Positions 12,303-26,686 of a stretch of 64,000 nt of DNA are shown here, piece after piece; within the stretch, counting starts at the first letter, position 1, and each line of letters starts with the position of its first letter. Under the pieces are notes generated by a model. That model was given only the letters and a program-made list of their open reading frames with translations, did not search any database and was not told the origin of the DNA. Made by a program: the position numbers and the translations under genes. Source of the stretch: Filobasidium wieringae (lineage: Eukaryota > Basidiomycota > Tremellomycetes > Filobasidiales > Filobasidiaceae); the NCBI GenBank assembly GCA_001600055.1, contig BCIV01000001.1, forward strand, positions 923,774 through 987,773, read 5' to 3'.

Positions 12303-15274
12303 ATGACCGAGCCACCTCCCAAACGAGCGAGGATGTCTGAATCACCTACCAGATCTCCTAGACTACGGACAGGTTCGCCGGGGGATAGGTTCGCAGTGTC
12401 GGCCACGGGCGGTTCTTCCGTCATGCCCACGACGAAATCGGGAACTAGACCTTCCGTCTTGGCTTCCCCACGAACATTGACCGAATCGCGGCACCCGTAC
12501 GAACAACCCTCCACGCCTATCCGAAGGACTTCCATCCAACCTAATCAACCTCCACCTCATTTGACTCTACCCCAGCCAAGCTCCACGGGGGGATATCCCG
12601 GACCTCCTTCTTCCTCCCGACACCCCGGGTCCACCGGGAGCTCCCACGTACCTCTACCTTCTATCGGACAGATCTCTAGTGCTTGGACGTCCTCGATGGC
12701 GGGGTACGAATCGTCCGGTCCGGCAGGACCTTCTTCCTCCCGAGCACCGGCTGAGCCCGTCTTCAGGAGAGAGAGTCTGGGAGTGATCAGTGAGAGTCAA
12801 GAGGGGAGTGAATCGGGGACGATCGGGAGTCGTGATCCCGGTAGAGAGAGGGCTCCACGGAGCATGATGGCCTGTGAGTCTGCTGCATTCGCGTTCTTCC
12901 TCTCGAGCATGTTCGAGGTAGCTGATTCGGTATCCACGTCTCGATCGTGATAGGTGTGAGATGTCGGAAACAAAAGATGAAATGTGATGGGCCCGCCGCG
13001 GCTCCCTGTAGAGGCTGTAAATCGGTCAATACGACCTGCGTGTTTGAAACCAGGACGCGTTCTTCTCGACCCAAATCGATGTCCACCCTCGCTCCCGCTC
13101 AACCTTTACCGGCCATCATGTCCTCCGTGACCGGGACCGCGACGAACCCGCCGGTCTACGCGCACAAGCCGACGAGGAGCTTGGATCCTTATTCCAACTT
13201 GGGAGGGATGTCTACCGCGTCCCCGCTCGTACGTCAAGGGATGCCTCCACCTGGGATGAGTGGGATGGGGGGGATGAACGCGGGACCGGGGGGAGGGATG
13301 ATGGCGCTAGGCCCGGGGGGAGAAAGGATCCCAGGCGCATCCCCCTATACCTCGAGTCAAGCGGGGTATTCGACATATCAACCTCATCAGCCCGTTCCAG
13401 GTCATCGCGGGTCTTTCTCCGTATCGAACATGGAACAAGCTAGACCTAGCATATCAGGGTACAACCAACCGCCCCCCGGAGTGCTCACTTCCCCCGTCAC
13501 ACCTCGTGCGCAACAAGTCTCGACCTCGCAGACGATGTTCGGGATCGAGAATAGGTTGAGACATTTGGAGACGTCGCTCAGGATTATCGATGGGTTACAA
13601 GCGAATCAGGTCGTCCTGCAGAACACGGTGCAATATTTGGAAATGCAGGTCAGACACCTTACCGGCCAGCTGGGCGAGATCGGGGACATGTCGATCACCC
13701 GGGCGATCCGATCTGGAAAGGGGAAAGAACCCGAGAGACGGGTCTACATCTCGGAGAGGAACTGGGACGCTTATCGGACCTACATCGCCCCCCTGAGTCC
13801 GTGGTTGGTCATCCTCACGTCCCCTATGGACTTGTCGGGGGAGATCGTGTCCGCTCTAGGATCTCGACCGCGGTTCCATTCCGAGCCGAACGAATCGCCC
13901 GGCGGTGGATCGGGGGAGATGGCTCGGATGGAATTGGCCAGGCTGGTGGCGGCGGGTGACGATTGGACGAGGACGGACATCCACGCGTTGGGGACGTTCG
14001 CGACGTGGGAAGGTAACAGTAGTCTGGCCAGTCTGGCCATCGGACAAGCACGAAGTATGGCGGGAAAAGGTCGGACGGATTTCAGAGGGACGATGGAGGA
14101 ATCGAGGGACGTCGTGGAACTCGTCTTGCTGGAGCATACGTGAGTGGTCTCGAACGCTATCTCCCGGATCCGATCCGGTGGCGCGTTTCATCGGAGAGCT
14201 GAATCGAGGAGGGGATGGATGATTTTCTCTATCTATAGATTATGGTCCATCAAGGCGCCCGAGTTTGTGCCTTCATCAGTCAAATCCTCGCTGGCCGCGC
14301 CGTGGCGAGACCGAGTCCGATCTCATACCCCTACGGTGCCCAGTGAGAAGGATCACGATGTGAAGATGCTTGCCTGGTTGGAATACTCTGAGATGCTCAC
14401 CGAGGTCCAGAACGGGTTGTTGGATCCTGGTTCGGTGAGGGAGGTGAGGGAGGATGTGAGAGGCGTAGAGGACGTGCTGGGGAGGAGGTTGGATTATCTG
14501 AAAGGATGGGAGACTTGGAACAGTTTATGGGGAGGAGCGGGGGATCCGTGAGTACCCGATACTTTGTGTGATACAACTCGAACCCGGTCGGTCGTCTGAC
14601 CCGATCCGCCCCGGTTTACGACTCGTTTAGCATCCTCACTCTGCACTACCACTTTGCCATCCTCCTCACGACCTCTCCCCTATTGATGCGTCACCCAGCC
14701 ACCCCACAGACGACACCTTCCAAACGCCCCGCCCCTGGCTCACCGGGATCGGATCCCACGTGGTGGGGAAGGTTGGTAGCGGATCACGCGGGGTATGAGA
14801 TGTTGACTCGTGCGAGGGACGCTGCGGTGGCTCTGATCAGGAGTATCAGTACGCCCGAGATCGCTCGGACGATGCATTAGTGAGTTTTTTGGCGTGTTGG
14901 GAAGTGAGCTGTGAGGTCGAACGGAGGTTGATCGATGGTGCGCGCTTCATGATAGCTCGCTTCCTCTGTTTCGAACGAGAGTGGCGTTCGCCATCACCCA
15001 TCTGTTGGCTCATACCGTCGCTCTCCCTCATTCCACCCTGACGCCTATCCCACTGCACCAGACGACGCTCCGACTAGCTTACGAGCGATTGGGAGGGGGA
15101 CAGACCGGATCTTCCCCCGTCGGTTGGGTGGGGATAGGGGAAACGGGATTGTTGAGCGAGGTCGTGAGGAGCGGGGAGATCACGAACGAACACGTCAAGT
15201 CGCTCATGGGGGAGGTGGAGGCGGGGAGGATACCGGTGGGCAAGATACTTTGGGATAGAGTCCTCGGAGGTTGA
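12303..15274 (+). CDS. Zn2Cys6 fungal transcription factor
   Basis: DNA-binding regulator of the Gal4-type class; target genes unknown. Model: join(12303..12873, 12954..14139, 14239..14547, 14631..14879, 14956..15274), 877 residues. Residues 1-190 are Ser/Pro-rich and disordered. The binuclear cluster follows with C191, C194, C201, C209, C212 and C219 (C-x2-C-x6-C-x7-C-x2-C-x6-C). After a Gly/Met/Pro-rich linker comes a helix (about 395-440, IENRLRHLETSLRI) able to form the dimerisation coiled coil, then a helical C-terminal part with LHYHFAILLT and VAFAITHLLAHT, in the place of the fungal-specific regulatory domain. The cluster is split by the first intron right after A190. The internal position of the zinc cluster and a long spliced leader with upstream AUGs are notable. 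I cannot assign it to a named factor. Confidence 0.88.
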
Positions 15275-15895
15275 GCACTCGGTTGAGGATCGGGGTCAGC
15301 AGGAGGAGGTTTTTCTTTTTCGACATCGCTCGGACAGGTCCGACAAGGGGTTCTGGATTTTCGCATTTTCGCTCTCTCATTCGAGTTTGGTCGCATTGAT
15401 TGCAACAGGGATTTACATATACACGAATTATACCGTTTACCATTGTAGGAGTGGTTGCGCGATTGTATCGATCGGAGAAGTGCATGGATTGCGATGGGTT
15501 GTTGGTACAGGTCGGGTCGACGGCGAGTCCACGGTCTGAGATGAGGGTTTGACGCGTCGACGCGGTTTTGCGGTTTGTTGTTGCCGATATTGGATTCAGA
15601 TCGTAAATCGTCACTTTTAGTAACAACACCGGCACTCCAGCCGCTACTACAGCCTCTACTTTCTACTCCTGCTCTCTACTCTACAGCTACTCCCTACCCT
15701 CCACTCTCTACACTCGTTACAACACACACACTCTCACACTGTATGACATCTACTCGCACACGCACACGCACGCCCGACCACGAGCAACACTACTCGCTCT
15801 CAACGTGATTCATCCTCGTCCTGTACAATCATCCTGTCCTCTCCACCACAACAACAACAACCTCGCAACAACAACGACCTCGCAACAACCTCACA
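15275..15895. other. Promoter and leader of the WEE1-type gene
   Basis: Right half (15630-15895) is strongly C/T- and CA-rich, with ACTCTCTAC-type repeats and a CACACG run, typical of a Tremellomycete 5' leader. No gene seen on either strand. Confidence 0.5.
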
Positions 15896-20114
<4,219 letters not shown>

Positions 20115-20301
20115 GCGCAACCATCTGATCATCAATCTCGCCAGCCATCACACCCCTACCTGACCATTTCCTTGACGAATTTTCACGACCGTATCAGTAC
20201 TTCTTATTTCGCTGATCATGACTACCGACTGGAACGCCTCGAGACGTGTGTAGATTATTGTACAACATTCTTGCCATCTATATGATCGAATTTAGCATCT
20301 G

Positions 20302-21439
20302 TCAAATGTCAACACCGGTCCAGGACACGTATAAGACCTCTCCGAAGCCTTGCTTCATGAAAAATGCCACAGCCGAGTCATTATACGCCTCGCAGTCCCC
20401 ATGGATGAGCACATCTCCTTTATGTAACGGATATTTAGGGTATCTCGAAGCGAACTGTCGACACAGGTCGGCGATGATGATTTTGCCCAACCCAAGCTTT
20501 CGATGTTCCTCCATGGTGTGCAGAGAGCCAACAGACACTGTCACAGGACCATTCAATCAACGATCATATACAAACTCTGATCTTGACAGCCAACTCACTG
20601 TCATCATGGGTCAACGCCCAAGCAACAATCTCATGCGTCTCCCTCAATTCTACGACAGAGGAGAAATGTATCCGGGATTGGTAATATTCCAGAGGTCGAG
20701 GATGACCGCTTTCGCTCAAGATCTGAGAGAATCAACCATCATTCAAACCTATGTAACGGAAATCGTAGTTCGGGGCTGGTCAACTCACCTTCTCACAATC
20801 CTCCGCTGTAGCTTTCCTTAGTAGATACCCTTCTGGAACGGAGATCGAGCGAGTCGCATCTTCCGAAGTCAATCGCTTGAACAGTCTGGTACAGTTCCCG
20901 TGATACAATACTTTGCTTGACAAGTCGTCGATTATTTGCTGCCAGCATTTGTTGATGCCAAAGTAAAGTAGTTGCGTTTTGTTCCATGCTTGCATGGCGG
21001 GGAGAATGGTTTCCCGGTACATGCGAGTCAGTAGCTCTGCGCTCTCCTTGGTTGGTGGAGGAACCATTCCTTCCAGCGAGCTCGATTGCAATATCGCCTC
21101 ATGAGATATGTAAAGATCGAGTGCAGGTGCACCATTTATTATCCGTTTGCCGCTGGAGATTATGACGACTGCCCACAAGGGTACTTCGTCCTGCGACGAA
21201 TCGTCCATCTCATGTTCAGGTAGCTTGCCATAAGTTTTGATAACAGTTTTCTCTCCGTGATGTTTCAGAAATGCTTTCCAGCATGCGTCAGGATCGTTGC
21301 TATCAACTCCTTGCTCTATCAATGGTGCAAGCAGTATGTTCCGAACCCGTAGTGCAGCCCGCACATGCTTTGGAAGCGAGAGAGCTCTAATAAGCCGGGC
21401 GAGATCTTTGTCGGAAGAGAGCTCGATGGGTGAGGTCAT
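20302..21439 (-). CDS. GNAT-family N-acetyltransferase (FR47-like)
   Basis: Predicted acetyl-CoA dependent acetyltransferase; substrate unknown. Model: complement(join(20302..20537, 20599..20722, 20789..21439)), 336 residues. Residues 1-217 hold no motif I recognise. The C-terminal part is GNAT: VAWALTHDDMSVGSLHTMEE (beta4), then the acetyl-CoA loop HRKLGLGKIIIADL matching R-x-x-G-x-G/A, and CEAYNDSAVAFFMKQGF, the usual N-x-x-A-x-x-F-Y/M-x-x-x-G-F end motif. The ATG at 21437-21439 begins MTSPIELSSDKD; upstream frame lacks another ATG. Middle-exon junctions are GTGAGT/CAG and preserve the family pattern. Confidence 0.8.
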
Positions 21440-21985
21440 TTTGGATGCGAGAGAACGAATCCAGAGGCGAGTCACAAGACCTTCAAGCGGTTATGTCTAG
21501 ATCGATAGACGACAGCGCAGCAATGGCGATGAACGAAATGACTGATACTTTTGTTACATGGTTCAAATGATCGACATGGTTTTTTCTTGTGTTTACAATT
21601 CGTTTAGGTGACTAATCAATCTTCGAGAACCTAAATCTCGGCAAGATCCGATTCACCTAAATGTCTCCTCCATCTCCCTTCTTGATCGCCTTTTCAGAAT
21701 CTGCGCAAGTTTGTTGTCAGACATGTACGTTCTCCCGATACGGTTGTCGAACTACTTTGGTGGTCTGAACAATGAAGAAATTGTGTTGACCCCAAAGAAA
21801 TGGCTTTTCACCAAGGCAATTCAGGCCATGCGCTACCAGCGCAGGGAACTCCTCGCAGCAGTGTATCGGGAGATGTTTAGAAGGAACACTTCTAAAGAAA
21901 ATCATGGACTTGTTAAAATCATAGCACAGTCATTGAAATATGGAACAGGAGCTACTACGGGACACATGTGTTTCTCAATTTCATA
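21440..21985. other. Gap between the acetyltransferase and the 881-residue unknown gene
   Basis: Promoter side of the acetyltransferase and 3' flank of the gene to the right. A plus-strand open frame (ATG 21723, to 22001, 92 residues, basic) has no family resemblance and runs into the neighbouring gene's last exon antisense; I do not annotate it as a gene. Confidence 0.4.
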
Positions 21986-24900
21986 TCACCTTCCGATCTG
22001 ATCAGGATACACGTTTCTTCGTGTGTGCGGCTGTCTCGTATCAGATGGCCTACGGCGATTATCTTCGACCTCGGAACCTTCCTGGTAGCGCCGTTGATGC
22101 CATTCTTGCGGAGCGTGCATCTGATGCGAGTGGTACCCTGGCGAATGATTATAGGGTATAGGCATCGACAATGCGGTACCGTTGAAAGCATTACCCGAGT
22201 AAATTCCTGATGCGAACCCGTCCGGCATACCCGATGGCATGGTATACGCGGGATAGCTGGGTCCAGCTCGAGCGACGAACGATCCTTCCGGGCTCATGAG
22301 CATGCTGCTATAACCGCCAGGATGAGGCTCGACGACCATTACAGGGGTGCTGTGAAATGGTCGTCTCGAAGAAGGTAGGCCATCCGGGGGAGACGGGTAA
22401 GGACGATCATAGCTTGGAGGTGGATCGCGTGGCAAAGGATGCTGCATAGAACGCGAAGGACTATGAGTCGGGTTCGGAAGCGCGCTAGCTCTTGGAGATG
22501 CTTGTTCAGCATCTCGAGGGCGCTACGATACGCTGCTATTAGTATACCAATCAATTGGACTGCATCAGATACTCGACACTCACTCCGTCGAACGCTCGAA
22601 GACACCAGACGGTCATAATCTCCATAATCGATGGACTGCTCGCTTTACGATTGATCAACGGACTGATGGAGCATCGATCGAAAGTCGGGTTCTACTTGAA
22701 ACGTATCAGCTTTCAGCAGTTTTTGTCAAATTGTGAGGTCGATACAGCCTTACAAAATGCCCGAACGCCCAATGTTGCATGTTCGTTACGCAGAAGAAAA
22801 AGCAGTGATTTTTTATGCAGTCGTCGAATATTGTTGCCTGCAAAAGATTCGCTTGACCCATTGGAGATGCCAGAAAGTCAGGGGGGCCGCGTTTCCATTC
22901 GCGCTAAATGTCACGTCTTGCTCAGCAAGTTTTTGATGTAAACATGAAACGACGAGAACCTACTACTCCCTGACAGAAGTCGGCTAGCTCTCGCTTGCCT
23001 ATCAGCCAAGGCGGTCTGATACAGAAAATCACTGCCCGGTCTCGTGGTACAGTCGTGTCAAGGAGCACAAGACTTCCACATCCATCAGGCAATTCGGTTG
23101 TGTTCTCCTGACGAGCTCCGCCTCGAACGAAATGACTGCGTCCGTTTTGATCCCGTCGACTCGGTGCGACTGTACTATCGATCACCTGAAACATCATGTT
23201 CTGCGAGTTGTACCTTAACATATGCAAGACTGATACAACCGTTTGAAGTATCTGTGAATACGATTATCAGGATCTGTACACAAACAGCATGAAGACGGAG
23301 GTCAACTCACGCAACCAGTAACCCATCCCAGTAACCCAGCATCTTCCGCTCTCAAAGCAGCTTCATCACCAAAGCCCACCGTATCGAAGCCTTCAGCATC
23401 AACGGCAAAGATCCTAAGGTCATCAAATTATTCAGCTTGTGTTCGGAAAGAGGGATGCGATATGATGGCATACTGTTCACCCCAACGGTTGCTGCTTTCG
23501 ATCGGTCGGTGGGGCACGTTCTTCTCGAAGACTACAGTGTCAAAAGACACTTGAGATTCGCGCCCACGGCTATAAACTCGATCTACTCACATTCGTCGAT
23601 CGCCCTGAAGAAGTTTTTCCTAGGCAGCCATTGCTTCAACAGCCGTTCAGGCGAGCCGTTCAATACGTCTCGATAATCCATCGCGCTGGATACGATTCTT
23701 GAGATGGTACCACTTTTGGCAGAAGAACCCGTATGCATACTTCCTGCAGAATTATGTGCTGACACATTGTTGCCCCATAAGGGGCGTGTTTGCCACCTTC
23801 CTTGTTCCAACACGATGGCTGATTCCGGGGACAAGTCGATCCATTTGTTCCACTTCTCGATAATCGCGCGTTTCAAGTACAAGTTGAGATTATCAGCTGG
23901 TTCCAATATAGTGTCTCTATGCTGACTACTGTGCGGCAGGAGGTCGTGTATGTTAGGCATCGATCCGGTCGCGAAACTACTCGCGGATACGGGAGAATGC
24001 GGTGTAGCGTGTGCGCGAGGATCTTGTATCCCATAGACGGAACCCCTATTGCGCGATCCGAATGGTAAAGCATCCCTCAGGCTTCTCAGAGAGAACAACC
24101 CGCTATGACTGGGTCTTTGAAAATCCCTTGAGTTTTGAGGATATCCTTGAAAGAGCTGGCTTTGACCATACATCGAGGAGGACATGGGTGAGATGGGAGG
24201 GGAGAGAGGCGAGATCGGTCTATTCATGTTTCTCAAAGAAGAGTCCCATCGTTGACCTTGAGAAGAGCCAAAGTCGGAGGCTGGCAAGGAAGGTAGCGGT
24301 TTCCTCCCAGCGTCGGCCCTCTCATACTGACCGTATGTATTCTGAACATGAGAGTATCCAGGATGCCCTGTGGCGATTGGAGGCAAGGAAGATCGGTCCA
24401 TCATCCTATCACTTCGTAAGATACCGCTAGTTGATTGCGTGTTTCTAAGGGCAGGTCTCAGTTGTCGCGCCTCCACTGATCTATGGGTGGGATGCTTCCT
24501 CTCCACGGTATTCCTTATGGACCTTATCACCTCAGCATTATCCCTCTTCCTGCGCTCTTTGACGATATCGTCAACATCGCTATCATCATCACTATCATAA
24601 CCCCTCGAACGCCGGCTTCTCCCCGCTGAACTCTGCGTCCGACGATGACGATCAGAAAACATCGAAGCGCTCTTCCCACTCATAATCCTTGATTGCCTGA
24701 GCGCCTTTTGTGCCTGGAATGGATCCGGGAATTCAAACTCTACAGTCTCTCCACTCTCCCCTGTAGTGACTCCACTAAGCCTATCGAGGACTCGTAGATG
24801 AGCAGCCGTTGAGCCGTTCGAATCGCTACCAGTTTGGTGGTTATGTTGCCCCACGTTAGACCCGTCGTCAGAGCTGAGTGGAAGATCTCGTCTCGTAGGA

Positions 24901-24995
24901 TAAGGAGTGCTAGGTCTCCGAGGCAGCTCTTGAGGTCGAGGGCGATGAGATATCGTACTTGACCTGTTGTGATTCCTCGTCGGTGGCAAAGACAT
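21986..24995 (-). CDS. Conserved-type fungal protein of unknown function
   Basis: Model: complement(join(21986..22522, 22584..22691, 22754..22903, 22967..23251, 23311..23413, 23474..23531, 23591..24995)), 881 residues. I recognise no named domain. Residues 1-375 are Ser/Arg/Pro-rich and disordered. A folded core follows: NLYLKRAIIEKWNKWIDL, WLPRKNFFRAIDEFFEK, IFAVDAEGFDTVGFGDEAAL, AGLLGWVTGCILQTVVSVLH, MMFQVIDSTVA, AVIFCIRPPWLIGKRE, CFFFCVTNMQHWAFGHF, IMEIMTVWCLRAFDG. The last 170 residues are again Pro/Ser/Tyr/His-rich. The hydrophobic, aromatic core keeps its frame over seven exons, which argues for a real gene. From memory similar cores occur in other basidiomycete predicted proteins, but I cannot name the family. 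It starts 62 bases downstream of the next gene on the same strand. Confidence 0.75.
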
Positions 24996-25057
24996 ACGCG
25001 AGTAGGATCCAGTTTCGGACTGGATTTGTTGCCGTTGAAAAGGTTGATCTTCTTCTT

Positions 25058-25865
25058 TCAGTACTGCTGGTAGCCAGGTACGTTGTCTTGTGAAGCCCGT
25101 ATCGCTCTCTGAGATTCTCTCCTGACTCTCCGTTCTCGATCTAGCTCGTCTAGATTGGTAGGCTCTTTCCGGTAAGAAGCACCTGTGTTCTGCTCTTCGT
25201 AATAAGGAACCGAGGTCGATCGAGAATGTCTTCCTTGACCTTGTACGAGCGGCTCTAATCCCGGTCTTGCTGGGAAGGTCGAAGAATATCTTCTAGGGTT
25301 ATGTTCTCGGCGTGCGTAAGATGAAGAAGATCTCCTCCGCTGTTGAGGTGGGTATTCGACAGGTTCCTGTGCGAAGTAACTGGAATTTGTGTGGACTGGT
25401 GTGCCCGGGTGGAACGAACCTCCGGAAATAGGACGAAGAGGGAATTGATTCGGCGAGTTGGGGTTGATGTCTTGAGCAACTCCGGACGAGTATGAAGGGA
25501 TCGGGTTGTTATGATGGACGTGAATAATTTGAGGTGGCTGGGGTGGGATGAACGGAACCGGGGCCGGATAGTTGATATTGCCCGGGGCCAGACGATAGCT
25601 TGGTTCTGCACAAAAACACAATCGAATGAGATATGTCGAGTTGTATGATACGGCTATGTGAATACTTACGGCCGATAAATCGAGGTAACGGTCGTTGTTG
25701 GGGATACCCGTAAGGTGCGCCAGCGTGAAACGGTAAACCTGTTGTAGGATACGCTTGTCCGTGGTAATAATCGTCTCGACTATCGCAACAAGGATTATAA
25801 CAGCAGTTGTAACAATCGCAGCCCCAAAATTCACTGCAGCAATGCGCCGAACAGCAGACTCCCAT
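25058..25865 (-). CDS. Small protein with cysteine-packed, lipidation-type N-terminus
   Basis: Model: complement(join(25058..25605, 25670..25865)), 247 residues. It starts MGVCCSAHCCSEFWGCDCYN: Gly2 and Ser6 fit the N-myristoylation consensus, and adjacent cysteines suit palmitoylation; eleven Cys lie in the first 28 residues. Then DDYYHGQAYP, a Pro/Tyr/His-rich stretch (PPQPPQIIHVHHNNPIPSY) and a Ser/Arg-rich tail ending in a charged helix. No catalytic domain seen. The likely reading is a peripheral membrane protein, perhaps a scaffold, but this is inference. The other strand and other frames give longer open frames without family resemblance. The single intron (25606-25669) has GTAAGT and GTGCAG. 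Co-oriented with the unknown gene 62 bases downstream. Confidence 0.65.
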
Positions 25866-26686
25866 TTAGATGTAAAAGGTGATGTGGCCAAATCATCATC
25901 CGCACCACTCTGGATAGAGCGCCCGAGCGCTATATACGAGATCCGAGATCCGTCATCGGGTCTAGGTCACAGGATTCGGATGTTCCATATGGGTCGGAGC
26001 GGCTGATTACAAGGGGAATCTCATAGCTTGAACTGTAAAAGGGTTCCATCCTATTGTGCTGTGTGGTCTTGAAATTTTGAGACTGCTGACTGCTGATCGT
26101 TAGTGAAACTCGGTAGACAATGCAAGGAAGGCAGAGGAGCAGCGGAGCAGCTTGTTTCTTACGTAGATCCTGATCAAAGGTAGCAGCTTAGTAGTTGACC
26201 AGATTTTGGTGGCTTATGGGGAAGATCCACCGATCGAAAAACTGCTCAGCTGAAGCAAGAGACCCAAAGGATGCTGATCACATCGATCGAAGCGGACAAA
26301 ACGATCCGCGCCTTACGCGTTTCGATACGCCGTAACCGAGTTTCAGGTTTTGTGAATTCGAACCATCAGGTTGCTTATCAATCCCTCTACCCGTCTCACG
26401 GCGACTCCCTCCCTAGCAGATACGCACGAAAGTGGAAGGATTAGTGGGCAAAAAGTCAATCCCGCTCGAGAATCGAACATGGCTTAGACTTTGTTGCTTC
26501 CTTGCAGTAAGGCAGGCAAGTGACCCTTACGCCATCAAAAGCGCATAAAAGGTGACTGTGTCGTGATCGTATATGAAGTACCCTGAAAATGCATAAATTA
26601 CCAAATGTCAACAAACGAGTTGTTCCTCACCATGAATCTGCATTCCATTCTTCGTATATACAACATGTTCACGACCTCTCAGTTCG
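25866..26686. other. Divergent promoter region (cysteine-rich protein / GCP2 gene)
   Basis: Shared upstream region of two divergent genes. It contains a tRNA-like, Pol III-type signature (separate entry) and a short upstream frame at 26664-26708 that overlaps the GCP2 start out of frame. Confidence 0.5.
26456..26544 (-). pseudogene. tRNA-like relic (Cys-type anticodon loop), doubtful
   Basis: On the minus strand: A-box-like TGGCGTAAGGG inside a good D arm (GGCG paired with TGCC), an anticodon loop CTGCAAG of tRNA-Cys(GCA) type, B-box-like TGTTCGATTCTC, and a T5 run about 15 bases on (Pol III terminator). Against a working tRNA: the acceptor stem halves do not pair, the anticodon stem keeps only about three pairs, and the T stem is broken. 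Either a decayed tRNA or a chance match. Confidence 0.25.

Noticed and set aside
23414..23473. In-frame TAA (23428-23430) in the middle of the conserved core of the 881-residue gene, suggesting a pseudogene.
   Set aside because: Splicing from GTATGC (23473) to TTAG (23414) removes it and keeps the frame, giving GEQIFAVDAEGFD. The stop lies in an intron.
26330..26360. Second B-box-like sequence GGTTCGAATTC on the minus strand.
   Set aside because: The flanking bases cannot form a T stem and no A box or terminator is correctly placed.
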